NCBI RefSeq assembly: GCF_009569385.1
Contig: NZ_WBOF01000004.1
Location: forward strand, 124,001 to 188,000
Source of the DNA: Streptomyces kaniharaensis
Lineage (GTDB): Bacteria; Actinomycetota; Actinomycetes; Streptomycetales; Streptomycetaceae
Reading direction: 5' to 3'
DNA length: 64,000 nucleotides
A model generated the notes under the pieces. The model worked only from the letters and a program-made list of their open reading frames with translations. It was not told the DNA's origin and did not search any database. Of this stretch, positions 14,996 to 23,800 are shown piece by piece (positions within the stretch are counted from its first letter, which is position 1; every line of letters starts with the position of its first letter). Position numbers and translations under genes: made by a program.

Positions 14996-17115
14996 GCACC
15001 GACAGCCGTAACGAGATCGGCGGCGGAGTCTTCGGCGCGGCCGTGCAAGCCCGCTCGATCGAGACCTTGACGATCAACTCCGCCGCTCCGGCCGCCCGGC
15101 CTCCCGTGCAGCGCCAACTTCCCCGTCCCGGAGCGCACTTCCTTGACCGGCGCGACATTGCCGCGCGCCTGACCGACCAGCTGGGCCGCACTCCGGACCG
15201 TATTCACGTCCTCCACTCCCCTGCCGGCATGGGCAAGACCGCCCTCGCCACCAACCTGCTCACCGCGCTGCCGCTGCCGCCCGGCGGCCAGCTGTACGCG
15301 GATCTGCGCGGCGCGGCCATCGACGGGCCGGCCCGCGAACTCGACGTCCTGGCCCGGCTGCTGCGCTCGCTCGGCTGGGACGGCCCGTGGCACGACCTGA
15401 GCGAGGCCGCCGCGTGGTGGCGCAGCGCGACCGCGGAGCGCCCGATCACCCTGCTGCTGGACGACGCTGCCACCGCTGAGCAGGTCCTCGCCGTGCTGCC
15501 CGCGGCCGGATCCACCGTGCTGGTCACCACCCGCACCAAACTGCCCGGCCTCGTCACCGTCGGCGCCGAGCACCACGAGCTGGGGCCCCTGCCGTCGGCC
15601 GAGGCGATGGAGCTGCTGATGCTCCTGGCCGGAGCGCAGCGCGTATCCGATCCGGCCGCGGCCCGCGCGACCGTCGAGGCATGCCAGCACCGCCCACTAC
15701 TGATCGCCCTGGCTGCGGCACGGCTGCAGACCAACCCCGGCGCCCGGCCACTGGAGCACGCCGTCGGCGATCCGGTGCCACACCCCGACGAGACCCCGGA
15801 CGTGATCACCCTGCATCTCAACGAGTCGTACCGGACCCTGTCCGAGGAAGGGGCCGCCGCCTACCGGGCAGCGGGGACCGTGCCGTTCACCCTCGTCACC
15901 GGGCCGATGCTCGCCGCCGTCCTCGGGACGGACGCTGCGACGGCCCGGCGGAGCCTTGCCGAACTGGAGCGCACCGGGCTCGCGGCGGCCACCGGCAACG
16001 CCCTCGCTCTGGTCCCGGCCGGCCACGGCCGGCGTGCCGCCGCCGACCTTGCCGAACTCACCGACAGCCCGGAGCGGCTGACCGATCAGCGGCGCCGGGC
16101 ACTGGAATGGTGGTTGGCCGCCCTCACCCGCGCCGAACGGCACCTGGCCCCTCACCACCGCGAACTGGCCCGCACCTACCTCCACCCGGTCGCCGTCGGC
16201 CCAGACCTCGGCTCCCGCGAGCAGGCGTGGACGTGGTTGGCCGGCGAGGAAGACCAGATCCGCCTCGCACTGGCCGCCGCCGCGGCGGCTGGATGGGACG
16301 ACCTCCTCTGGCAGGTGGTCCACGCACTGTGGCCGCTGTGGCACCGGCTCCGGCCCTACGAGCTGTGGCTGTGGGCCTGCGAATTGGCCGTCGGCGCCGC
16401 CCGCCGCATCGGCGATGGGCTGGTCCTGCGCGAGATGCTCAACCAACACGGGGTGGCTCTGCGCGGCCTGCACCGCCCCGCTGACGCTCTCCCCCTGTTC
16501 GAGGAGGCCCTGGACCTGGCTCTCCGGGATGCGGATCTGCGCGGCGAGAGTCAGCACCGGCACGAGATCGGCGCCACCCTGATCGAGATCGACCGGGTCA
16601 GCCCCGGTGATCTCCCCACCGCCGAGCGGGCCGCCGCCGCCCTTCCGCACCTGGACGAGGCTCGGCGACTGCGCGAGCAGATCGGCTACGGGCGCGGTGT
16701 GGCGGTCACCGACATCTTGCTCGGCCAGGTGCACGCCGCCCTCGGAGACCACGGCGAAGCGCTGGCCCACCTGGACGAGGCCCGTGACGCCCTGCTGGCC
16801 GTGCACGATCTCCACGACGCCGCCCGGGCCCTCGCCTGGCACGGCCGGATCCAGCTCCTCACGGGCGAGGCCGCCGAAGCGGCCCGGACCCTGCACCACG
16901 CACAGTCGGAGTTCGCCGCGGCGGGTTCGCGCGCCTGGCAGGCGCTGACCTTGGAGTGGCGCGCGGACGCGGCCTCGGCCGCCGGCCACCAGGACAAGGT
17001 CGTCGAGCTGTTGCGCGCGGCGCTGGCGGCCTACAGCGGAAACCCCCGCGACGCCCGACGGCTCCAGACCCGCCTGGAGCAGGCGGGTGCGGACGAACGC
17101 TCCGGCCCGCCGTGA
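14992..17115 (+). CDS. STAND (NB-ARC-type) ATPase with TPR region
   Basis: A 707-residue signal-transduction ATPase. The N-terminus RNEIGGGVFGAAVQARSIETL is the short 'NxIxGGxFxGxVVQAxxI' element found at the start of many Streptomyces STAND proteins. The P-loop is HSPAGMGKTALATN (about residues 75-88) and Walker B is ITLLLDDAATAEQ. VLVTTRTKLPGL is sensor 1-like, and the winged-helix region follows (SYRTLSEEGAAAYRAAGTVPFT). Residues about 450-700 are TPR-like helices (ALPLFEEALDLAL; EALAHLDEARDALLAVHD). STAND proteins oligomerise after sensing a ligand through the repeats. No effector domain beyond the ATPase is seen, so a neighbour may serve as effector. GTG overlaps the previous stop. Confidence 0.85.
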   Translation: MSTDSRNEIGGGVFGAAVQARSIETLTINSAAPAARPPVQRQLPRPGAHFLDRRDIAARLTDQLGRTPDRIHVLHSPAGMGKTALATNLLTALPLPPGGQLYADLRGAAIDGPARELDVLARLLRSLGWDGPWHDLSEAAAWWRSATAERPITLLLDDAATAEQVLAVLPAAGSTVLVTTRTKLPGLVTVGAEHHELGPLPSAEAMELLMLLAGAQRVSDPAAARATVEACQHRPLLIALAAARLQTNPGARPLEHAVGDPVPHPDETPDVITLHLNESYRTLSEEGAAAYRAAGTVPFTLVTGPMLAAVLGTDAATARRSLAELERTGLAAATGNALALVPAGHGRRAAADLAELTDSPERLTDQRRRALEWWLAALTRAERHLAPHHRELARTYLHPVAVGPDLGSREQAWTWLAGEEDQIRLALAAAAAAGWDDLLWQVVHALWPLWHRLRPYELWLWACELAVGAARRIGDGLVLREMLNQHGVALRGLHRPADALPLFEEALDLALRDADLRGESQHRHEIGATLIEIDRVSPGDLPTAERAAAALPHLDEARRLREQIGYGRGVAVTDILLGQVHAALGDHGEALAHLDEARDALLAVHDLHDAARALAWHGRIQLLTGEAAEAARTLHHAQSEFAAAGSRAWQALTLEWRADAASAAGHQDKVVELLRAALAAYSGNPRDARRLQTRLEQAGADERSGPP

Positions 17116-17225
17116 CCCGGCCGGGCGCCGCCCGGTGCGGCGGCGCTGCTCCCGCGCGGCCCCGGCCGTCAGCCTCCCCGTCTTTGAGCCGCTCCCACCC
17201 ATACCGAAACGGAACAGCCACCACC

Positions 17226-19163
17226 GTGCAGACCACCACCTTCGCCCCGCCCGCCGTCGCGCCGAGCACCCCGTTGGAGGAGCTCGTCCCCCTGAGCGAC
17301 AACCGGGCCGCCGTCCTGCTGAGTACGAGCGGGGTCGTCGAGTACGGCGCCCACGAGATCGGCGGCAGCCTCCACTTCGCCCGGCTGCTCGGCGACCACC
17401 GGCACGGACAGTGGAGTCTCGCACCGGCCGGGGCAGGCCGGGCCGACCGCAGCCACTGGGACGGCGACAACCTGGTCCTCACCCAGGAGTGGGACATCCG
17501 GTCGGACGCCGGCCGGCCCGTCCGCACGGTCCGCATCATCACCTTCATGCCGCCGCAGCCCCACGGCGGCGCCCCCAGCCGCCTCCACCAGATCGTCGAA
17601 GGCGTCACCGGCGCCGTCGAGATGCACTCCGTCTTCCAGCCCCGCTTCGAGGACGGGCGGCTGCCCGGCCACCACGAGATCCTGGAACGGCCCGACGGCC
17701 GACGCACGCTGCGGCTGGCCGCCGGCCCCGTCACCCTTCTCCTCGACGGCCCGGACCACACCCGCGACGCCTTCGGCCGCTGGACCGCCGCCTTCACCGC
17801 CGCCGAGGGCAGTCGGACGGCGCTGACGCTGACCATCGGCGACCCGGACCCCGGCAACCGCCCGCATCCCGACACCGACCTGCTCGCCACCCGCCGCGAC
17901 TGGCAGGAGTGGACCGCCGAACTCTCCTACACCGGCCCCTACCAGGAACCCGTGCGGCGCAGCGCCATCCTGCTGCGAGCCCTGACGATCCGCCTGACCG
18001 GCGCCGTCTCGGCGGCGCTGACGCGCAGCCTGCCCGAGGCACTTGGCGGCGAGCGGAACTGGGACTACGAGGCGTGTTGGCTACGGGACAGCGCACTGAC
18101 GATCCTCGCCCTGGTCCGGCTGGGCAAGCTGGAAGAGGCGGCGAGGTGGCGGCGATGGCTGCTGCGCGCCATCGCCGGGGACGTGCAGAACCTGGCGATC
18201 ATGTACCAGTTGGACGGCTCCCGGACGCTGACGGAGCGGGAGCTGGACTGGCTGACCGGCTACGAGGGCTCCCGCCCGGTGCGGGCCGGCAACGCGGCCG
18301 CCACCCAGGTGCAGAACGACGTCTACGGCGAGGTCGTCGAGGCGCTGGTGGCGGCCGAGCGCGCGGGCCTGCCCGCCGACGCCGGCGTCGACGCTCTCAT
18401 GGTCGCGCTCGGCGAGGAGATCATGCGCATCTGGCGCAGGCCCGACGCCGGGATCTGGGAGGTCCGCGGACCCAAGCGGCGCTTCACCCACTCCGCGCTG
18501 CTGTGCTGGCAGGGCCTGCATCTGCTGGTCGAGTGGGCCCAGGCCCGCGCGACCACCGGCGCCGCGGTCGCCGACACCGCGACCATCGCCCGGTGGGCGG
18601 CCGAGCGGGACACCATCAAGGACGACGTCCTCCAGCACGCCTACAACCCTCAGGCCCAGGCATTTACCCAGTACTACGGCGGCCGCGACCTGGACGCCGC
18701 GGTGCTGCTGATGGCCACCAGCGGCTTCCTGCCCTCGGACGACAAGCGGCTGATCAGCACGATCGACGCCATCCAGCGCGAACTCACCGATCCCGCCGGG
18801 TTCATCCGCCGCTACCTGCCGGACCCGACCGGGAGGGTCGACGGACTCACCGACGACGAAGGCGCCTTCCTCGCCTGCTCCTTCCACCTGGTCGAGGCGC
18901 TCGCCTACATCGGCCGCACCGACGAGGCCCACGCCCTGTTCGACCGGCTCCTCGGGCTGCGCACCCCGCACGGCGTGTTCACCGAGATGTGGGACGCCAC
19001 GAGGCGGCGTCCGCTCGGCAACACGCTGCAGGGCTTCCCCCTGTGGGCCCTGATCGGGGCCGCCCTCCGACTGTCCCTCGTCCCCGGCACAGGCGACCGG
19101 GTCACGCTGCCCGGCCAGCGCACCGCGGACACCGAACAGGATGCCGCGGCGGTGGCCGCATGA
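17226..19163 (+). CDS. Glycoside hydrolase family 15 protein (glucoamylase/trehalase-like)
   Basis: A 645-residue protein. The N-terminal beta-sandwich (about residues 1-240) precedes an (alpha/alpha)6 barrel. GGERNWDYEACWLRDSALTILAL matches the GH15 substrate-binding signature RNWDYRYCWLRD. The catalytic acid is expected in the GIWEVRG region, and the base in DDEGAFLACSFHLVEALAYIG. TPHGVFTEMWD...RRPLGNTLQGFPLWALIGAA matches the usual end. There is no signal peptide, so it acts in the cytosol; actinobacterial relatives include alpha-glucan hydrolases and trehalases. Its place in a regulatory/helicase array is unexpected. GTG 17226 has a weak ribosome site (ACGGAA). Confidence 0.88.
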   Translation: MQTTTFAPPAVAPSTPLEELVPLSDNRAAVLLSTSGVVEYGAHEIGGSLHFARLLGDHRHGQWSLAPAGAGRADRSHWDGDNLVLTQEWDIRSDAGRPVRTVRIITFMPPQPHGGAPSRLHQIVEGVTGAVEMHSVFQPRFEDGRLPGHHEILERPDGRRTLRLAAGPVTLLLDGPDHTRDAFGRWTAAFTAAEGSRTALTLTIGDPDPGNRPHPDTDLLATRRDWQEWTAELSYTGPYQEPVRRSAILLRALTIRLTGAVSAALTRSLPEALGGERNWDYEACWLRDSALTILALVRLGKLEEAARWRRWLLRAIAGDVQNLAIMYQLDGSRTLTERELDWLTGYEGSRPVRAGNAAATQVQNDVYGEVVEALVAAERAGLPADAGVDALMVALGEEIMRIWRRPDAGIWEVRGPKRRFTHSALLCWQGLHLLVEWAQARATTGAAVADTATIARWAAERDTIKDDVLQHAYNPQAQAFTQYYGGRDLDAAVLLMATSGFLPSDDKRLISTIDAIQRELTDPAGFIRRYLPDPTGRVDGLTDDEGAFLACSFHLVEALAYIGRTDEAHALFDRLLGLRTPHGVFTEMWDATRRRPLGNTLQGFPLWALIGAALRLSLVPGTGDRVTLPGQRTADTEQDAAAVAA

Positions 19164-19714
19164 GCACCATCCCCCTGGCCGACGTCGCGTCGGCGGCCGT
19201 AATGCCGCCCGCGCCGCTGCTCGACGCCGCCGAGCTGGCGCTGCTGCGGTACGCGATCCTGCCCGGCGGACGCCAGACCCGCCTGGCCGCCACCGGCCTG
19301 CGGCCCGCAGACATCAAGGACGCTGGCGACCGGGCGTGCTGCCTGGTCGGCGCCGCGACCCTTGTCCAGGCCGGTGCCCTCGTCGCCGCCCACCAACTGC
19401 TGAGCGCCGACCAGCTCGAGATCGGGCAGATCCTGCCCCGGCACCCCACGGCGCGCCCCGCCGAAGCGCTCGTCCTCGCCGTAGGCGGGCACACCGCCGA
19501 GCAGACGGCGGCGGCCATGGGCGTCACCGAGCACACCGTCACCGCGTACTGGCGCCCCCGAGAACTCGGCGCCCGTACCCCGGGGCAGGCCGGCTACGCC
19601 GCGATCGCGACCGGCCTGCTGACCCTGAACCGCATCCGCCCCAGCTACCCGGACCTCACCCTCGCCGCCTACCTCGGCGGCGAGGGCCCGGCGGCACCGA
19701 AGGAGAGCGCGTGA
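19160..19714 (+). CDS. Double helix-turn-helix (LuxR/GerE-like) protein
   Basis: A 184-residue protein, the third member of the double-HTH set. A recognisable HTH lies at ARPAEALVLAVGGHTAEQTAAAMGVTEHTVTAYWRPREL (about residues 97-135). The N-terminal half (LDAAELALLRYAILPGGRQTRLAATGLRPADIKDAG) looks like a degenerate copy. ATG overlaps the GH15 stop by 4 nt, and its stop overlaps the next gene by 4 nt. Confidence 0.65.
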   Translation: MSTIPLADVASAAVMPPAPLLDAAELALLRYAILPGGRQTRLAATGLRPADIKDAGDRACCLVGAATLVQAGALVAAHQLLSADQLEIGQILPRHPTARPAEALVLAVGGHTAEQTAAAMGVTEHTVTAYWRPRELGARTPGQAGYAAIATGLLTLNRIRPSYPDLTLAAYLGGEGPAAPKESA

Positions 19715-19884
19715 CCGGCAACCCGACCCTGCCCACCGGCCCGCTGTGGCCGGTGCGGGCGGAACTCCCGCTGACCGACCCGGCCGGCCACGTCCTACTC
19801 ATCGGCGCCCGCACCCGTGCGGTCACCGCCGAGCTCGTCCACGGCCAGCCCCGCACGGTCTCCATCGGCACCGGAGCGGAATGA
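19711..19884 (+). CDS. Small hypothetical protein, 57 residues
   Basis: GTG start in a 4-nt overlap with the double-HTH gene, and its stop overlaps the next ATG by 4 nt. The product (PLWPVRAELPLTDPAGHVLL, then TRAVTAELVHGQPRTVSIG) is probably a small beta-barrel-like domain. Not recognised. Support comes from the continuous chain of overlapping genes. Confidence 0.45.
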   Translation: MTGNPTLPTGPLWPVRAELPLTDPAGHVLLIGARTRAVTAELVHGQPRTVSIGTGAE

Positions 19885-20039
19885 GCAGGCGCAGGCCCGG
19901 GATGGGCCCCGGAGAGAACAGCACCGCCACCGCCACCGCCGGCTCCGGCTCCGGCTCCGGCCGTCCGGCGCGCCGGACGGCCGCGGCGGACACCGCAGTC
20001 GGGGGCGGCGGCCAGAGCGAGAGCCGGGGGCGGGCGTGA
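19881..20039 (+). CDS. Possible 52-residue low-complexity ORF
   Basis: ATG overlaps the upstream stop by 4 nt and the stop touches the next ATG by 1 nt, continuing the chain. However, the product is low complexity (repeats of TA and GS, then Arg/Ala/Gly-rich) and the DNA holds hexanucleotide repeats and a 26-nt palindrome. It may be translated only to couple the flanking genes, or not at all. Confidence 0.3.
   Translation: MSRRRPGMGPGENSTATATAGSGSGSGRPARRTAAADTAVGGGGQSESRGRA
19958..19983. repeat. 26-nt perfect palindrome next to hexanucleotide repeats
   Basis: Arms of 13 nt (19958-19970 and 19971-19983, with CCGTCCGGCG at the core) are exact reverse complements. It is preceded by about three copies each of CACCGC and CCGGCT (19922-19957). 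It lies within the low-complexity 52-residue frame, between the GH15 block and the regulator/SNF2 genes, and may be a transcript-processing hairpin. Confidence 0.5.
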
Positions 20040-20809
20040 TGAGCACAGCCGACCTCGCGCCCCGGCGCCCCGCTGCGGCCCCCGCCGGGGGGCCGCGCGG
20101 CGCAGGGCTGACCGTGAACGCGGCGAACCCGCTGCGGCTGGCGGTGTTCGGCGCCCCGGCGCTGCACATCACCGCGCTTGCCTCCGCGCTCACCCGCCGC
20201 GGGCACCAGGCAGCCACCTACCCCGGGCCTGCGTCGATCGCCGCGACACCGGCCCGGCCGCTCACCGCGCTGCTCTTCGCCGTGGCCACGTTCGACGACA
20301 CCGCGGCCGCGCAAGTCCGTGAGCTGCGCGCGGTCCTGCCCGCCGTGCCAGTGGTCTCCATCGGGCCGCCCGACCCCGCCGGGGTGCTCGAGCTCTTGAG
20401 AGCGGGCGCCTGCGGCTTCCTGCCCATCAGCGCCGGCCTGGAGGAGGTCGAACACGCCTGCCGGCTCGTCCGGACCGGACGGGCCGTCATCACCGCCGAC
20501 CTCCTCCGCGACGCCCTCGCCTCCCTCAGCCGCGCAGCCTCGCCGCACGACCAGGAGCGGGAGCGCCTGCTCGGCGCACTCACCGCCCGCGAACTCGAAG
20601 TCCTCCGGCTGATCTGCGACGGCCTGACCACCGACGAGATCAGCACCCGGCTCGGGATCACGGTCAGCACCACCCGCACCCACATCCAGCGGCTCCTCGC
20701 CAAGCTCGACGCCCCCACCCGCCTGGGCGCGGCCGCCATCGCCGACCGGTACGGCCTGCTGGCCGATCGTCCTGCCGCTCCACCCCTGCAAGGAGAACGC
20801 ACAACATGA
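20039..20809 (+). CDS. NarL/LuxR-type response regulator with degenerate receiver
   Basis: A 256-residue protein. The C-terminal HTH (about residues 180-245) is a good GerE domain: LTARELEVLRLICDGLTTDEISTRLGITVSTTRTHIQRLLAKLDAPTRLGAA. The N-terminal domain keeps the receiver fold pattern (LRLAVFGAPALHITALASALTRRGH; VPVVSIGP; LLRAGACGFLPISAGLEEVEHACRLVRTGRAVIT). The strand that should present the phospho-acceptor Asp reads ALLFAVATFDD, so phosphorylation may be absent. It overlaps the SNF2 gene by 4 nt and is a candidate local regulator. Confidence 0.85.
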   Translation: MSTADLAPRRPAAAPAGGPRGAGLTVNAANPLRLAVFGAPALHITALASALTRRGHQAATYPGPASIAATPARPLTALLFAVATFDDTAAAQVRELRAVLPAVPVVSIGPPDPAGVLELLRAGACGFLPISAGLEEVEHACRLVRTGRAVITADLLRDALASLSRAASPHDQERERLLGALTARELEVLRLICDGLTTDEISTRLGITVSTTRTHIQRLLAKLDAPTRLGAAAIADRYGLLADRPAAPPLQGERTT

Positions 20810-23800
20810 CAGGAGGAACGGGTGGCCCGGCCGAGCTTGCGGAGTTCCTCCGGATCAAGAAGCAGAAGGAGGAAACGACGCTCCTGGCGGATCCCGTCAC
20901 GGACTTGAGCATCCTCCAGGACCGCGTGTTCGGTCGGCTGCTGCGAAGGGTCTGCGCGGACGGTGGGGCTCCGGAGCCGTTCAGGGACGAACTGGTGCTG
21001 CGGGTGAGCGCCGGCCGGATCCGCGCGCCGTACCTGCGCACCCTGCTGCTCGGCGACAAGACGCCTGGCGTCATGCCGCTGGCTGTCGCGGCGTGGGAGG
21101 CGATGGCAGCAACACCGCGCAAGGCGGTCACCGTGCTGACCGCCCACAACCAGGCCACCGACGAGTCCGCTCGGCTGGTGGTCCGCCAGGTCCCGGCTTC
21201 CGGGGACGGAGTGGCCGTCCAGGCCGGCCGGCGCTCGGACGGCGGGTTCGCGCACGGCGCCGCCGCCTTCGCCTACAACCTGGAGGCAGCGCAGGACCTG
21301 GCCTTCCTAAGCCTGCTCGGACACCTCAGCGGAGCCCACCCGGTCGCCCAGGACGAGCCGGACGGGGACAACTGGTCGCCGCACGGTGCCAAGCCGGTGC
21401 CGGAACCGCAGGCCGCTGGTCCGGGCGCGTTCCACAACGAGCTGCTGCGGCTGTGCGCGCTGGAGACGGTGGCGCCAGCGGTCCTGGCCGAGATCTCCGC
21501 CCGGGCCCGTGCGGGTGCCCTGACGGCGCGCGACCTCCACCAGGTCCTGTTCCGTGCCGCCGGACCGCAGTGGGAGCCGGTACGCCGGTACGCGCTGGAG
21601 GCCGCGGCAGCCCCCGGCAAGGCTCAGGCGGTGTTGAAGGTCCATGCCAAGGCCGCGGGAGTCCGCGGGCCTCGCTACCACGAGAGGCTGGCCACGGACT
21701 CCGCCGGCCACGCGAAGCGCTTTGCCGTCCGAGTCGTCCACGGCGTCGGCGAGCATGTGCACGAGGTGACCAGCGGTGCCCACCGCTCACCGACGGTGGC
21801 CCGGTCGGTTGCCGCACTACGCCTGCTGGCCAACCTGGCCGGTCTTCCGGCGCCCGACCTCGACGGGACTGCCGCCGCGGGCCCGCAGCCCGGCACTCCA
21901 GGCGGGGACGAGGGCAGCGTCGCCACGCTGCGCGAGATGGAACAGGCCATGCTCCTGACCGGCTTACGGATCGAGGAGTCCGACACGCTGACCGGCACTT
22001 CCCCGCTGTTCACCTGCCGCATCTCGTGCAGCGCCGGAGGCGAGGACCTCGACAGCACCGGGAGCGGAGCGAGCACAGGAAGCGCCCGGGGCAAGGCGGC
22101 CGATGCGATGCTGCGGCGCGTCCTCGACCTTCCTTCCCTCCAGGCCCGGCAACCGCAGCGAACGCCGGTGAGGATGGTGGCCCCGCCGGAGCGCACCGAC
22201 GGCCGGGACCCGCTGCGGGTGGTGCAAGTGCTGCGCGACCAGCGGACAATCACCGACCTGAAGGTGGACTTCGGCGTCCCGACCGGCCCGATGTTCTCGT
22301 GCACCATCTCCTGCCGCATTCAGGACTCCGCCTACACGGCCACCGCCCGCGCCGTCGGCAAACAGGCTGCCCGGCGCGAAGCCGCGCGCGCCCTGCTGAG
22401 GCGGCTCAGCACCGTCCCCGCACCCACCGCCGCCGGTACACCTTCCACGCCACCGGCCCCCGCTCCCGTGCACGTCCCGGCGCAGCGCCGCGCGCCGGCG
22501 GCGAGCACCGCCGAAGCGGTGGCGGCTGAGCGGGCGGTGCGCGACGTCCTGCTGGACGGTGCGGCGCTGGTCGCCCAGCTGGTGGACGGCGGCGTGGCGA
22601 TGGCCCTGTTCCGGGTGGACGGCGCTTCGCTTCCGGGCGGCTGCCCCGCGCCTCTGCTGGAGGCCGACCTCGAGCTGGTCCTTCCGCACATGGGCGTGGG
22701 CGTTCGGGCGGTCACCGTTCCCATCTGGCGAGCACCGGTGCGGCTGCTGACCGGTGTCCTGGCCCAGCTGCCGGACCAGGGCCTGCATCCGTCGGTGCGG
22801 CTGTGGGCGAGGGCGACCCGGCTCGCGCTGACCGCGATCGCGGCCGGACTGCTCTATCCAACCCTGGACGCCGGCGAACGCGACGTGTGGCGCCTGGGCC
22901 CGCTCCCCGCGGCGCTGGCCGCCGAAGCCGCAGGGCTGGCCGATGCCATGCCGCCCCACGCCCACTGCGCGCCGGCTGCCCGCGCGCCGTACCGGTTGTG
23001 GGCGCCGCGTACCGTGCTGCGCCAGTACCTGGACGCCGTGGCCGAGGCGGTGGTCCGCGGGCCCGGCGCCGCCGCCGTCCTGGGGACCGGTCCGTGGAGC
23101 GGCCCGGTCCCGCGGCCGCACCAACCGCGACTTCGGGCCTGGTGCGACCAGGTGGAGCGCAGCATCGGACACCGGCTGCCGCCGCTGGTCCTGACCATCA
23201 GGCAGCCGTCCGAGGGCAGCCCCCTGGACACCGACCTCCTGTGGGCTCAGCTGGGCGTGCGCACCGCCACCACGCGCGGCGGGCGCCTCCATATCGTCCC
23301 CGCCGCGGAGTACCTGCCCGTCGCGGGCTGCGACCCCGCCCGGCTGGAGCGGGTCCGAAGCGCGCTGCGGGCGGCTGAGCCCGCCTGGCCGCCGCTGGGC
23401 CGGCTGCTTGAGCAGGAGCGGCCCGGCCGGTTCACCGTCCGGCCCGCCGAAGCGGCCCTGCTCCTGGGCGAGATGGGCCAGCGCCTCACCCGGGCCGGCG
23501 TCGAGGTCGCCTGGCCCGAGAACTGGGCGATGGGGCTGCAGCTGCGCACCGTCGTCGGCTCCCGCCCCGTCCCGGAGGCCACCGACGCCCCGCACCGCTT
23601 CGGCCTCGCCAACCTGCTCGACCTCCGCTGGCAGCTCGCCCTCGACGGCGACCACCTCACCGAGGCGGAGATGGACGCCCTCGCTGCCTCGGCCCGGCCG
23701 CTGCAACAGGTGCGGCGGCGCTGGGTCCTCCTCGACTCGCCCACCGCCCACCGCGCCGGTCACCGCGACATCGGCACCCTCGACGTCCCCCAGGCTCTGG

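Noticed and set aside
13513..15690. 725-residue minus-strand frame opposite the STAND gene
   Set aside because: Shadow of the double-HTH and STAND genes on the plus strand; no recognisable domain.
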